Origin: Roseateles sp.
Lineage (GTDB): Bacteria > Pseudomonadota > Gammaproteobacteria > Burkholderiales > Burkholderiaceae_C
DNA length: 64,000 nt
Reading direction: 5' to 3'
Assembly (NCBI RefSeq): GCF_019237615.1
Contig: NZ_JAFAGT010000085.1
Coordinates: 1 to 64,000, forward strand
Part shown: piece by piece, positions 20,662 to 30,846 of the stretch
Layout: each line of letters begins with the position of its first letter
Position numbering within the stretch: position 1 is the first letter of the stretch
The notes under the pieces: generated by a model
Seen by the model: only the letters and a program-made list of their open reading frames with translations
Told to the model about the DNA's origin: nothing
Database searches by the model: none
Program-made: the position numbers and the translations under genes

Positions 20662-21306
20662 ATGAATGCCGCGCAGATCGAACGCTTCTTCGCCACCCTG
20701 AAGGCCGCCAACCCCGCGCCGCAAACCGAACTGGAGTTCGCCAGCGTCTTCGAACTGCTGACGGCCGTGCTGCTGTCCGCCCAGGCCACCGACGTGGGCG
20801 TCAACAAGGCCACCCGCCGCCTGTTCGTCGTCGCCAACACTCCGGCGCAAATCCTGGCGCTGGGGCAGGAGGGGCTGGAATCCCACATCAAGACCATAGG
20901 TCTGTACCGCAGCAAGGCCAAGCACCTGCTGCAGACCTGCCGGATGCTCATCGATCTGCACGGCGGCGAGGTGCCGCGCAGCCGCGAGGCGCTGGAGGCC
21001 CTGCCCGGCGTCGGCCGCAAGACGGCCAACGTGGTGCTGAACGTGGCCTTCGGCGAGCCGACGATGGCCGTGGACACGCACATCTTCCGCGTCAGCAACC
21101 GCACGGGCCTGGCGCCGGGGAAGACGCCGCTGGCCGTGGAGCTGGGCCTGCTCCAGCGCATCCCGCCGGCCTACAAGGTCGATGCCCACCATTGGCTGAT
21201 CCTGCACGGCCGCTATGTCTGCCAGGCCCGCAAGCCGTTGTGCAATGTTTGCGCCGTCGCCGCCGAATGCGACTACGGCCGAGACCTAAAATCCACCGCC
21301 GCCTGA
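20662..21306 (+). CDS. nth: Endonuclease III
   Basis: This 214-residue DNA glycosylase/AP lyase removes oxidised pyrimidines. The helix-hairpin-helix motif LPGVGRKTANVVLNV contains the catalytic lysine, and the catalytic aspartate is in AVDTHIFRVSNR. The C-terminal [4Fe-4S] cluster loop CQARKPLCNVCAVAAEC has the usual Cys-x6-Cys-x2-Cys-x5-Cys spacing. The ATG at 20662 (MNAAQIERFF) is chosen; the track's 13-residue extension overlaps the ferredoxin gene. Confidence 0.97.
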   Translation: MNAAQIERFFATLKAANPAPQTELEFASVFELLTAVLLSAQATDVGVNKATRRLFVVANTPAQILALGQEGLESHIKTIGLYRSKAKHLLQTCRMLIDLHGGEVPRSREALEALPGVGRKTANVVLNVAFGEPTMAVDTHIFRVSNRTGLAPGKTPLAVELGLLQRIPPAYKVDAHHWLILHGRYVCQARKPLCNVCAVAAECDYGRDLKSTAA

Positions 21307-21319
21307 CACTCCCCCATCC

Positions 21320-21532
21320 ATGGCCAGCCTGACCGATCTGACCGACCGCGTGGAGCGCCTGCTCCTTCGCCACGACGAAATCCTGCGCACCAACCTGCTG
21401 CTGCAGGTACAGCTGTCCACCATCACGCAGGAGCGCGACAGCCTGCGCTCGCGCCTGAACGCGGCGCGCGCCCGCGTTGACGCGCTGCTGGAGCGCCTGC
21501 CCGCCGACACGCCCAAGGAGGACCAGCCATGA
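21320..21532 (+). CDS. Small coiled-coil protein, ZapB-like (TIGR02449-type)
   Basis: This 70-residue, almost wholly helical coiled-coil protein (LTDLTDRVERLLLRHDEIL, then RDSLRSRLNAARARVDALLERL) sits immediately before zapA and overlaps it by four bases. Small coiled-coil proteins in this position are annotated as ZapB-like cell-division factors. The assignment rests on size, heptad pattern and neighbour rather than a specific motif. Confidence 0.75.
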   Translation: MASLTDLTDRVERLLLRHDEILRTNLLLQVQLSTITQERDSLRSRLNAARARVDALLERLPADTPKEDQP

Positions 21533-21840
21533 AGCAGATGGAAGTGACCATCATGGGCCAGAGCTATCTGCTCGGCTGCCCCGAGGGCGGCGAGGCCGCA
21601 CTGACGGCCGCCGTGGCCCAGGTGGACCGCGAGATGAGCGCCATCCGCGACGCCGGCAAGGTCAAGGCGCGTGAGCGCATCGCGGTGCTGGCCGCACTCA
21701 ACCTCGCCTACCAGCTGGCCGAGGCACCGCGGGCCACACCTCGGGAAGTGCCTCGCGAGGCGCCGCCGTCGATGCCCGAGCTGGACGCCCTCGTCATGCG
21801 CCTGGACGAGGCGCTGGAGCACGACGGGCAGCTGCTCTAG
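21529..21840 (+). CDS. zapA: Cell division protein ZapA
   Basis: This 103-residue FtsZ-ring-associated protein bundles FtsZ protofilaments at midcell. It has the ZapA start VTIMGQSYLLGCPEGGEAAL, then a conserved RERIAVLAALNLAYQL helix that makes the dimer coiled coil. It is translationally coupled to the ZapB-like gene. Its stop overlaps the ancestral stop of the decayed peptidase gene on the other strand. I looked for 6S RNA downstream, as in many proteobacteria, and found none there. Confidence 0.93.
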   Translation: MKQMEVTIMGQSYLLGCPEGGEAALTAAVAQVDREMSAIRDAGKVKARERIAVLAALNLAYQLAEAPRATPREVPREAPPSMPELDALVMRLDEALEHDGQLL

Positions 21841-23130
21841 GCGTCCATGCGCGGATAGACGGGCTCGAAGGCGCCGCGGCGGATCTCGTCCAGCGTCGGT
21901 GCCTAGCCGGCCCAGAACACCAGTGCCGGTCCCGGCAGGTCGAGGTTGCGCTCCAGCCAGCGGCACAGCGCGTAGCGGTCCTCGTCCGCCATGCCCGGCA
22001 GCTCGACGAAGACCAGGTAGGCCCGGCGGCGCGGGAACTCGCGCAAGGCCTTGCTGACCAGCCAACAGCGCACCACGGGCCTGCAGCGCGCCAGTTCCTG
22101 CTGCTCCTCGACCAACTCGAAGACGGACAGGTCATGCCGCGTGATCTGGCTGAAGAACGGCATCTGGCGCAACTCCTCCCAGGCCCTCTCCTCCCCCTCC
22201 TGCGCCAGCCGGGCGCGCTCGCGCCAGAGCTTGAGCGCCGCGGCATCGTGCGCCAGGCCCGCGCGTGGCGTCTCCAGCTCGTCCACGGCGTTGCGCGCTG
22301 CCCACCAGCGGTGATCGTGGCCCGCGTCCCACAGCCGCTGCAGAGCCTGCAACCGGGAGGGCGGTCGCCGTCGGCCAGCGTGAGCGCCAGCCCCTGCAGC
22401 GCGCCTGCATGCTCGGCGCTGCGCTGCAGCGCCAGCTCGTACAGCGGCCGCACGTCTGCGTGGCGATCGAGGCGGCGGCGCAGCGTGGCCTCCTCGACGA
22501 GTTCGTCGGCATTGCCCGTCGCCCGCGCCGCCGCGAGCGCCTGCACCCGCTCACGCACGCGGCCCAGCCAGGCGTGATGCCGTTTACAGCCGCTGGCATT
22601 GTCCTTGCACCATTGCCTGTCGAAATGCCGCGGCGATTCCCGAGTCGTTGCGCATGCTGTCATGCAGGCGCAGCCAGGACAGCCGGGTGCGGTAGATCCA
22701 AGCGGCGAAGCGCCCATGGTCGCCGCGCAAGTGGCCGTACTCGTGTGCCAGCACGGCGAAGAGCCGCGGCTTGTCCAGTGCCATCAGCAGCGGCAGGCCG
22801 ATGGTGAGCGTGTTCACCGCCCCCCAGCAGTCCCCAGTGCGGCGTCTGCCGGATGCTGGCGTTGAACTCCGCGTCCAGGTAGACGGCATGGATGGGCGGC
22901 CCGTGGATTTTCTTGCGCATGCGCTCCAGGGCCTCGAACAGCGTCGGCGCCTCGTGCGCGGTGAGGAGCTGGCCCTCGGGGGCGTCCAGGCGCATCCACA
23001 GCGCGCGCAGGCTGACCCACAGCAGTCCCAGCGCCGCGAAAGCGGCGACGCCGCGGCGGTAGGCACGGCTGTCTTGCGCGCTGGCCTGCTCGCTCAGGCG
23101 CACCATGTGCACGAAATCGGCCTGATCCAT
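21837..23130 (-). pseudogene. Decayed M48-family zinc metallopeptidase gene
   Basis: Pieces of one protein are spread over three minus-strand frames. The start at 23130 (MDQADFVHMVRLSEQ, with GGGAGG before it) leads into a transmembrane helix, AFAALGLLWVSLRALW. A run of six C at 22820-22825 then shifts the frame; the protease motif continues as VLAHEYGHLRGDHGRF. Near 22600 the frame changes again, and the third zinc ligand (EADR-type) is not found, so a deletion is likely. A third shift lies near 22360. A TAG at 21903-21905 then cuts off 21 further in-frame codons that end exactly at the zapA stop. With several separate lesions it is very probably dead. Confidence 0.85.
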
Positions 23131-23400
23131 GAAGCCTCCCTGCGGCTCTTCTTGTCGGCGGCGCATCCTAGCGAGCTTCGCAGGTTCTAGAATCACTACC
23201 GTCCACCGCTCCGACGGGCTTTAATTTCCTTCATCCGATGCTCTATGAGCAAGGGCTTGGAAAATTCCGGACGGGCGTGATCGTCTCGCGTCAGATGAAC
23301 CCGAAGTCCGGCTGACCTCGCCCACCTGATTACCCCTGGGTGTTCAGGATCTCGGCCCCCGGATCGCGGTGGACACCTTCTCCTCCCTTAGCATCGGCCG

Positions 23401-23859
<459 letters not shown>

Positions 23860-23911
23860 CGGCCAGGCCCCGGCACGTTCGCGCGCGCCGCAGCCGTTAA
23901 GCTGCGCGCCC

Positions 23912-24841
23912 ATGAACCACACCGCCCTCGCTCTGGCCCTGGCCGGCCTGCTATGCACCGCCGCCATGGCCGCGCCCGCCAAGGCCCCTGCCAAAAAGAA
24001 GACCGCCGCGGAGATCCTGGCCGCCTCGCCCGCCAGCGACTGGCGTGCGCTGGACCCCGACAACACACTGCTGATGGAGCTCGCCTCGGGCCAGGTCATC
24101 ATCGAGCTGGCACCCCGCTTCGCACCGGCCCACGCGGCCAACATCCGCGCGCTGGCCCATGGCGGCTACTGGGACGGCCTGGCCATCGTGCGCGTGCAGG
24201 ACAACTTCGTCACCCAATGGGGCGACCCGGACGGCGAGGACGCCACCAAGGCCAGGCCGCTGCCGGCGGGCGTGGCGGCCAAGCTGCCGGCCGAGTTCTC
24301 CGTGCCGCTGGACCGCATCGGCAAGAGCGCCCGTTTCGCCAGGCTGCCCGACGTGGACGGCTGGGCTCCGCGCAGCGGTTTTGCCGAGGGCTTTCCCGTC
24401 GCTGCCGACCCCAAGGCCGGCAAGGCCTGGCTGGCGCATTGCTACGGCATGGTCGGCGCCGGCCGCGGCGACACCGTCGATTCCAGCAACGGGACCGAGC
24501 TCTACGTCGTCATCGGCCATGCGCCGCGCGGGCTGGACCTGAACATCACCGTCGTCGGCCGCGTCATCAAGGGCATGGAACTGCTGTCCGCCCTGCCCCG
24601 CGGCGCCGCGGCCATGGGTTTCTACGACAAGCCCGAGCAGCGCACCGGCATCCAGCGCGTGCGCCTGCTGGCCGACGTGCCTGCGGCCGAGCGGCCCGCG
24701 CTGCAGTTGCTGAAAACCGAGTCCGGCACCTGGACCCAGTTGCTGGACGCCCGGCGCTTCCGTGGCGGCTGGTTCGTCCACAGCCCCGGCCACGTGGATG
24801 TCTGCAGCGCCGGCGTGCCGACGCGGCCGACGCCGCCCTGA
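23912..24841 (+). CDS. Exported cyclophilin-type peptidyl-prolyl isomerase
   Basis: This 309-residue protein has a clear signal peptide (cleavage near AAMA-AP, residue 21) and a Lys/Ala-rich linker. A cyclophilin domain spans about residues 50-250, with [22 protein letters not shown] and [15 protein letters not shown] [21 protein letters not shown] segment corresponds to the active-site core. It is longer than PpiA-type enzymes because of insertions and a C-terminal extension. It probably acts on periplasmic proteins. It ends 3 bases before the feoB stop on the other strand. Confidence 0.88.
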   Translation: MNHTALALALAGLLCTAAMAAPAKAPAKKKTAAEILAASPASDWRALDPDNTLLMELASGQVIIELAPRFAPAHAANIRALAHGGYWDGLAIVRVQDNFVTQWGDPDGEDATKARPLPAGVAAKLPAEFSVPLDRIGKSARFARLPDVDGWAPRSGFAEGFPVAADPKAGKAWLAHCYGMVGAGRGDTVDSSNGTELYVVIGHAPRGLDLNITVVGRVIKGMELLSALPRGAAAMGFYDKPEQRTGIQRVRLLADVPAAERPALQLLKTESGTWTQLLDARRFRGGWFVHSPGHVDVCSAGVPTRPTPP

Positions 24842-24844
24842 ACC

Positions 24845-26713
24845 TCAGCCGGCGCCCAGCAGCAGCGCCACGCGGTAGGTGATGAAGGAGGCCAGGTAGG
24901 CCAGGCCGAACAGATAGGCCATCATGATCAGCGGCAGCCGGTAGCCGCCGGTCTCGCGCTTCACGGCGGCCAGCGTCGCGATGCACTGCGGCGCGAACAC
25001 ATACCAGGCAAGCAACGACAGCGCCGTCGCCAGGCTCCAGCTCTGAGCGATCAGCGGCGCCAGCGCCTGGGCGGCATCGTCGCCGGTGGCGGACAGCGCG
25101 TAGACCGTGCCCAGCGCGCTGATGGCCACCTCGCGCGCCGCCAGCCCCGGCACCAGCGCCAGACTGATCTGCCAGTTGAAGCCTATCGGCTCGAATAGCT
25201 TGGCCAGGCCGGCTCCCAGCCAGCCGGCCACGCTGTACTGGATGGGCGCGCCCGTCGCGCCCTCGGGCACCGCGGGGAAGCTGGCCAGCAGCCACAGCGC
25301 GATCGTCAGCACCAGGATGATGCCGCCCACGCGCTTGACGAAGATCATCGCGCGCTGCCACAGGCCGATGGCGATGGAGCGCGGGTGCGGCCAGTGGTAG
25401 CTCGGCAGCTCCATCATCAGCGGCCGCACGAGGCGGCCCGCGCTGGTGAAGCGCTTCAGCAGCCAGGCGACGACCAACGCCCCGAGGATGCCGGCGAGGT
25501 ACAGGCCGAACAACACCAGGCCCTGCAGCTCGAGCCCCATCACCTGGCGCCGCGGCACGAAGGCGCCGATCAGCAACGCATAGACGGGAAGCCGCGCCGA
25601 GCAGGTCATCAGCGGCGCGATCATGATGGTGACCATGCGGTCGCGCGGGTTGGAGATCGAGCGCGTGGCCATGATGCCGGGAATGGCGCAGGCAAAGCTC
25701 GACAGCAACGGGATGAAGCTGCGCCCGGACAGGCCCACGCTTCCCATCAGCCGGTCCAGCAGCAGCGCGGCGCGCGGCAAATAGCCCGACTCCTCCAGGA
25801 TGAGGATGAAGAAGAACAGGATCAGGATCTGCGGCAGGAAGGCCAGCACGCCGCCGGCCCCGGCGATGACGCCGTCGACGATAAGGCTGTGCAGCCAGCC
25901 CTCCGGCAGCCAGTGGCCCACCTGCTGGCCCAGCCAGACCATGCCGGCCTCGATCAGGTCCTTGGGCAGCTCGGCCCAGGAGAAGACCGCCTGGAACAGC
26001 AGGAACAGCAGCACCGCCAGGATGACCGAGCCGGCCACCGGATGCAGCAGCACGCGGTCGACGCGGTCGCTGGGCAGCGTGGGCAGCTCGTGGTCCAGAT
26101 CCAGGGCGCGCAGCCAGGTCTTGACGGTGACATGGTCGTCGGACTGCTGCTCGGCCGCGATGGCGGCGCTCTCCCACACCTCGGGCCGGTCCAGCAGCGC
26201 GCGCAACTCGTCCAGGCCTTCCTTGTGGATGGCGACGGTTCGCACCACCGGCAGGCCGAGCTGAGCGCCAAGCGCCGCAGCGTCGATCTTGAGGCCGCGG
26301 CGGGCCGCCAGGTCAGCCATGTTCAGCGCGACGACCACGGGCAGGCCCATGCGACGCACGGCCAGCACCAGGCGCAGGTTGCGGCGCAAGTTGGTCGCGT
26401 CCAGCACGCAGACGACCAGGTCGGGCCGCTTCTCGCCCTTGGCGCGGCCGGCCAGCACGTCGCAGGTCACGCGCTCGTCCGGCGAGCGCGGGTGCAGGCT
26501 GTAGGTGCCCGGCAGGTCCAGCAGGCGCAACGCCTTGCCAGCGGTCGTGACGAGGCGGCCCTCCTTGCGCTCGACGGTGACACCGGCGTAGTTCGCCACC
26601 TTCTGGTGGCTGCCAGTCAGGCCGTTGAAGAGGGCCGTCTTGCCGCAGTTCGGGTTGCCGACGAGGGCAACGAGCTTGCCGCCGCGGTGGACGTGGACGA
26701 CGGCTTCCGTCAT
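24845..26713 (-). CDS. feoB: Ferrous iron transporter FeoB
   Basis: This 622-residue Fe(II) importer joins a cytosolic GTPase domain to a polytopic membrane domain. The G-motifs are GNPNCGKTALFNGLTG (G1), the switch YAGVTVERKEG, DLPGTYSLHP (G3) and NMAD (G4). The membrane part carries the Gate-like segments, including LSSFACAIPGIMATR. It is shorter than E. coli FeoB, as is usual in beta-proteobacteria. The ATG at 26713 overlaps the feoA stop by four bases. No feoC is seen. Confidence 0.97.
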   Translation of the reverse strand: MTEAVVHVHRGGKLVALVGNPNCGKTALFNGLTGSHQKVANYAGVTVERKEGRLVTTAGKALRLLDLPGTYSLHPRSPDERVTCDVLAGRAKGEKRPDLVVCVLDATNLRRNLRLVLAVRRMGLPVVVALNMADLAARRGLKIDAAALGAQLGLPVVRTVAIHKEGLDELRALLDRPEVWESAAIAAEQQSDDHVTVKTWLRALDLDHELPTLPSDRVDRVLLHPVAGSVILAVLLFLLFQAVFSWAELPKDLIEAGMVWLGQQVGHWLPEGWLHSLIVDGVIAGAGGVLAFLPQILILFFFILILEESGYLPRAALLLDRLMGSVGLSGRSFIPLLSSFACAIPGIMATRSISNPRDRMVTIMIAPLMTCSARLPVYALLIGAFVPRRQVMGLELQGLVLFGLYLAGILGALVVAWLLKRFTSAGRLVRPLMMELPSYHWPHPRSIAIGLWQRAMIFVKRVGGIILVLTIALWLLASFPAVPEGATGAPIQYSVAGWLGAGLAKLFEPIGFNWQISLALVPGLAAREVAISALGTVYALSATGDDAAQALAPLIAQSWSLATALSLLAWYVFAPQCIATLAAVKRETGGYRLPLIMMAYLFGLAYLASFITYRVALLLGAG

Positions 26714-26964
26714 CGTGTCGTCACGGCGATACATTCGGCCTCGGCATGGCGCAGCGCAAACGTCGACTGCCCGACGCGCACCACCAGGTTGCCCGTGCGC
26801 TGGGCACCGCGGCGCAGCACGCGCACGGCCTCACCCGGCAGGAAGCCCAGGTCGGCCAGCCAGGCGGCCCATTCCGGCGAATGCTGGGGTGCGCGCACCT
26901 GCTCGACGGTCAGCGCCCGCCCGGCAGGGGCGGCGGCGAGGCTGGAAGGCAGCGGCTCGGACAT
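26710..26964 (-). CDS. feoA: Ferrous iron transport protein FeoA
   Basis: This 84-residue SH3-like cytosolic partner of FeoB has the signature WLADLGFLPGEAVRVLRRGA and a following VRVGQSTFALRHAEAECI. It is the first gene of feoAB, coupled to feoB by ATGA, and has a perfect Fur-box palindrome 27 bases upstream. The Fur box implies repression by Fur under iron sufficiency. Confidence 0.95.
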   Translation of the reverse strand: MSEPLPSSLAAAPAGRALTVEQVRAPQHSPEWAAWLADLGFLPGEAVRVLRRGAQRTGNLVVRVGQSTFALRHAEAECIAVTTR

Positions 26965-26990
26965 GGGCAGGTCGACGGGCTGTCGGTTTG

Positions 26991-27007
26991 ATGAGAATGA
27001 TTCTCAT
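26991..27007 (-). promoter_or_regulatory. Fur box upstream of feoAB
   Basis: ATGAGAATGATTCTCAT is a perfect 8-1-8 palindrome with the core of the classical Fur site (GATAATGATAATCATTATC). It lies 27 bases before the feoA ATG in otherwise GC-rich DNA. Confidence 0.88.
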
Positions 27008-27075
27008 TGTACGCAAAGCCACGCCCACCCGGGCGCTGGCATGGACTTGCCCGACGAAGTTTTCGCGCGCCGTGC

Positions 27076-30000
27076 TCAGCGCGGGTTGAGGTGATCCAGC
27101 AACTGGTCGCAGACCTTCAGCGCCCTGGCGAAATCCAGCCGCGCCACGGCGGCCGACAACATGTGCATCTCCGGGCCGAGCGCAACCGCGTGGGCAGCCA
27201 CCAGTTGCTCGCAGACGGCGACCGAGCGCATGTTGCGCTCCACCAGCAACTGGCGCAGCCGGCGCAGTGCCTCGAGCGGGCCACCGCCCGCGACCTCGGC
27301 CGGGGCGGGCGCCACGGCCGGCGCCCCGCCCGCGGTGAACGCCGCGAGCGCGGCCAGGCTGTCGTCGAGCCGGCCCTGCAGGGCCGCCAGGTCGACCGAC
27401 GCCATGGCAGCGCCGTCGCGCAGGGCCTGCTCCTGCCGGCCCGCCGCGGCAGCCAGTGCACTGGCGCCGACGGCGCCAGCCAGGCCGCGCAGGGTGTGCA
27501 GCACGCGCAACGCGTCGCCCCGGCCCGAATGCCCCAGATGGCGCCCAAGGGCCTCCATCTCCCGGGGCGCGTCGTTGGCAAAGGAACGCAGCAGCCGCTC
27601 GTACAGCGCCCGGCGCCCGCCCAGGCGCCGCAGCGCGGCCTCGGGCTCCAGCAGGGCCACCTCGGCGGGCGCCATGGCCGGTACGGCAGGCCCCACAAGG
27701 CGGCACAGGCAGGCGACCAGTTGCTCCAGGTCCACCGGCTTGGCGACATGGTCGCGCATGCCGGCGGCCAGGCAGGCCTGGCGGTCGGCCTCCATCGCAT
27801 TGGCCGTCATCGCGATGACGACGCTGTCGGGCCGGCGCGCGAGGATGCGCTGTGTCGCCTCGAAGCCGTCGATGTCGGGCATCTGCAGGTCCATCAGGAT
27901 GGCGTCGTAGGCCGGCTCGGCCACGAGGGCCAGATGGGCGCCCTCCACGCCGCCGCTGGCCAGCGTGACAACGGCGCCCTCGTCTTCCAGCAACTCCTGC
28001 GCGACCTGCTGGTTGAAGGCGTTGTCCTCGACGATGAGCAGGCGCATGCCGGCCAGTCTCTGCTCCGCTGACGGCGCACGCGCCTGGGCGGGGCGGCCGC
28101 CCGTGGCCTCGACGACGACGTCGTACAGCATGGAGGCCGTGACCGGCTTGACGAGATAGCCTCCCAGGCTCTGGATGTCCTGCTCGCTGCGCTCGGCCAG
28201 CAACTCGCGGCCATGGGCCGTGACCATGATGATGACGGGCGCGTCCGACGCATGGCTGTCGCGGATGCGCCGCGCGGTCTCCCAGCCGTCCAGCCCCGGC
28301 ATGCGCCAGTCCATCAGGATGAGCTGGTAGTGCGGCTCGCCGCGCTGCGCAGCCTCGTGCACCAGGCCCAGGGCCTGCTCGCCACTGGCCGCCAGCTCGC
28401 AGTCCCAACCCAGGCTCGCGCCTATGCCCTGCAGCACGTCACGGGCCATGGGGTTGTCGTCGACGACAAGTACCTTGAGGCCGCGCTGGGCCGGGTCGGC
28501 GTCGCCGCTGCCGGCCGGCGCACTCTCCATCAGCAGCTCGAAGTGGAAGCGGCTGCCCTCGCCGACCTGGCTGTCCACGCCCAGCTCGCCGCCCATCAGC
28601 GCGACGAGGCGGCGGCTGATGGCCAGGCCCAGGCCGGTACCGCCGTACCGCCGCGACGTGCTCTGCTCGGCCTGGCTGAAGCCATCGAAGATGTGCTCCA
28701 GCTTGTCGGGTGCGATGCCGATGCCGGTGTCGCAGACCTCGAAGCGCAGCCGGACGCACCCGCCCTCCTCCTCCCCCAGCAGCCGCAGGCCCAGGACCAC
28801 CTCGCCCCGCTCGGTGAACTTGAGCGCATTGCCGGCCAGGTTGAGCAGCACCTGGCGAAGGCGCATCGCATCGCCCACCAGGGCGCCGGGCAGGCGCGGG
28901 TCGAGGCGAAACAGCACCTCGATGTCCTTGGCCCCGACGTTGGCCGACAGGATGACGGCCAGCTCGCGCATGAAGTCGCTGAGCTCGAAGCGGTGCAGGT
29001 CCAGCTCCATCTTGCCGGCCTCGACCTTGGAGAAGTCCAGCACGTCGTTGATGACGGCCAGCAGCGCCTGCGCGGCCGTACGGGCCTTGCTGGCGTAGTC
29101 GAGCTGGCGCGGTGACAGTTCGGTGCGCAGCAGCAGGTTGAGCATGCCCAGCGCACCGTTCATTGGCGTACGGATCTCGTGGCTCATGTTGGCCAGGAAG
29201 TCGCTCTTGGCCTGGCTGGCCGCCTCGGCCACGACGCGGGCACGCACCAGTTCCACCTCGGCGCGGTGGCGCTCGGTCACGTCGACGAGCATCTGCACGA
29301 CGTTGACGAGATGGCCGCGCCCGTCGCGGATGGCGCTGGCGCTGGCATCGACGAAGAGTTCGCCGCCGCCGGGCAGTGCGAAGCCGCGCTCGAAGCGCAC
29401 GTGTGCCTGCCGCCCGCCCGCCAGCCGTGCCAGCTCGCCACCCAGCGCGCGCCCGGCGCGGAAGTCCGGCAGGTCGGCGAGCTTGGTGCCGCGCAACGCG
29501 CCGGCCTCGCGGCACAGCATGGCCGTCAGCGCCTGGTTCACGTCCAGGATGCCCCCCTGTGCATCGCACAGCGCGATGCCGACCTGGGCGCGCTCGAAAA
29601 TACCGCGGAAGCGCTGCTCGCTGTCGAGCAGCGCCCGCGTGCGCTGCTCCACGCGGGCCTCCAGCTGTTGTCGCTCGACGACCAGCTGCTCAGTCATGTG
29701 GTTGAACCCCCGCGCCAGCTCGCGGAACTCGCTGAAGCCGCAGACCGGGGCGCGCTCGTCCAGCTTGCCGCCGGCGATGCGAGCGACGGCACCGCTGAGC
29801 ATCTCCACCGGCTCGACGATGCGGCGCCTCAGCAGCAGGCACAGCGCGAGGGCCAGCAGCAAGGCCAGGCCCAGGGCCAGGGCCAGGCGGTCACGCAGCG
29901 CGTGCGCCGGTGCGAAAGCCTCGGCCGCGTCGAGGTTGACCGACATGCCCCAGTCCAGCGCCGGCAGGTGGCGCCAGGCGGAGATGACCTCGACGCCCGC

Positions 30001-30846
30001 ATAGTCACGCATCATTCCGCTGCCACTTTCGCCACGCAGGGCGCGCAGGGCGGGCGGCGCATCGGGCGCCACCAGGTCCATGCCCTCGGCCTGGCCCCGC
30101 CCGGGCGGGCGCCTGAGGTCGTTGATGAAGGCAGCCCCGTCGCCCTCCCGCCGCGCCAGCACCGTCTCACCGGCCAGCGCCAGCCCCGAACGCTCGGTCG
30201 CGACGCGCAGCAGCCGGTCGAGGCCCAGCTGCAGCACGACGCTGCCCAGCACGCGGTCGTCGACGACGACCGGGTGGACGAAGAACAGGGTCGGGGCCCC
30301 CTCGCCGCGCAGGCGCTGCACCGACGTCAGCTGCGCATCCAGGTGGTCGATGGCGCGGCGGTGGGCGGAAAACAGCTCGCTGCCCTCGAAGACCCCGCCA
30401 TCCAGGCGCGTCGCCGCCGCCTTCATCGCGAAGCTGATGCTGCCGTCGGGCCGGACCAGCAGCAGGTCCAGGTATTTGCCGGTGTCGTAGAGCCGCTCGA
30501 AGAAGGCCCGGCTGGCCGCCGGCATGCGCGTCGCGGCGGCGTCGCCGCGTTGCGCCAGCAGCGCGGCGGCATCGCTGGCCTGGGCGACGAGGCGGCCGTC
30601 GTTCTGCACCTCGTTGAGATATTCGTTGATCTCGTGCACCTTCTTGCGCGACAGGACGACCAGTCCCTCGGTCACCGTCTCGCGCAGGCTCCGCTCGACG
30701 TTCACCAGCTGCCACAGCCCCACCAGCCCAAGGGGCAGGAGGGACAGCAGCATCAGGCCCAGCAGCAGCGCGGGCCCGACGCGCCAGGCTCGGCGCGTCG
30801 GCGCCACGGCCACGGGGGCCTCCGTCGGCGGTCGGGCGGCGCTCAA
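27076..30846 (-). CDS. Large hybrid sensor histidine kinase (sensor-HAMP-PAS-HisKA-HATPase-REC-REC-HPt)
   Basis: This 1256-residue membrane kinase has TM1 at about residues 25-47, a periplasmic Cache-like sensor, and TM2 near 320-338. HAMP (about 340-390) and PAS (about 410-530) follow. The phospho-acceptor [13 protein letters not shown] is near residue 555. The ATPase N box is [13 protein letters not shown] and the G boxes are [11 protein letters not shown] and [12 protein letters not shown]. Two receivers with intact VVDDNP/MDWRMP and VEDNAF/MDLQMP are at about 790-910 and 930-1050. An HPt domain ([13 protein letters not shown]) lies near 1115, then a 65-residue tail. It overlaps the binding-protein gene by four bases, which suggests that protein is its periplasmic ligand sensor. 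Confidence 0.93.
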   Translation of the reverse strand: MSAARPPTEAPVAVAPTRRAWRVGPALLLGLMLLSLLPLGLVGLWQLVNVERSLRETVTEGLVVLSRKKVHEINEYLNEVQNDGRLVAQASDAAALLAQRGDAAATRMPAASRAFFERLYDTGKYLDLLLVRPDGSISFAMKAAATRLDGGVFEGSELFSAHRRAIDHLDAQLTSVQRLRGEGAPTLFFVHPVVVDDRVLGSVVLQLGLDRLLRVATERSGLALAGETVLARREGDGAAFINDLRRPPGRGQAEGMDLVAPDAPPALRALRGESGSGMMRDYAGVEVISAWRHLPALDWGMSVNLDAAEAFAPAHALRDRLALALGLALLLALALCLLLRRRIVEPVEMLSGAVARIAGGKLDERAPVCGFSEFRELARGFNHMTEQLVVERQQLEARVEQRTRALLDSEQRFRGIFERAQVGIALCDAQGGILDVNQALTAMLCREAGALRGTKLADLPDFRAGRALGGELARLAGGRQAHVRFERGFALPGGGELFVDASASAIRDGRGHLVNVVQMLVDVTERHRAEVELVRARVVAEAASQAKSDFLANMSHEIRTPMNGALGMLNLLLRTELSPRQLDYASKARTAAQALLAVINDVLDFSKVEAGKMELDLHRFELSDFMRELAVILSANVGAKDIEVLFRLDPRLPGALVGDAMRLRQVLLNLAGNALKFTERGEVVLGLRLLGEEEGGCVRLRFEVCDTGIGIAPDKLEHIFDGFSQAEQSTSRRYGGTGLGLAISRRLVALMGGELGVDSQVGEGSRFHFELLMESAPAGSGDADPAQRGLKVLVVDDNPMARDVLQGIGASLGWDCELAASGEQALGLVHEAAQRGEPHYQLILMDWRMPGLDGWETARRIRDSHASDAPVIIMVTAHGRELLAERSEQDIQSLGGYLVKPVTASMLYDVVVEATGGRPAQARAPSAEQRLAGMRLLIVEDNAFNQQVAQELLEDEGAVVTLASGGVEGAHLALVAEPAYDAILMDLQMPDIDGFEATQRILARRPDSVVIAMTANAMEADRQACLAAGMRDHVAKPVDLEQLVACLCRLVGPAVPAMAPAEVALLEPEAALRRLGGRRALYERLLRSFANDAPREMEALGRHLGHSGRGDALRVLHTLRGLAGAVGASALAAAAGRQEQALRDGAAMASVDLAALQGRLDDSLAALAAFTAGGAPAVAPAPAEVAGGGPLEALRRLRQLLVERNMRSVAVCEQLVAAHAVALGPEMHMLSAAVARLDFARALKVCDQLLDHLNPR

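Noticed and set aside
21841-22100. Possible 6S RNA downstream of zapA
   Set aside because: The sequence continues as the C-terminus of the decayed M48 peptidase; no long 6S-like hairpin was seen.
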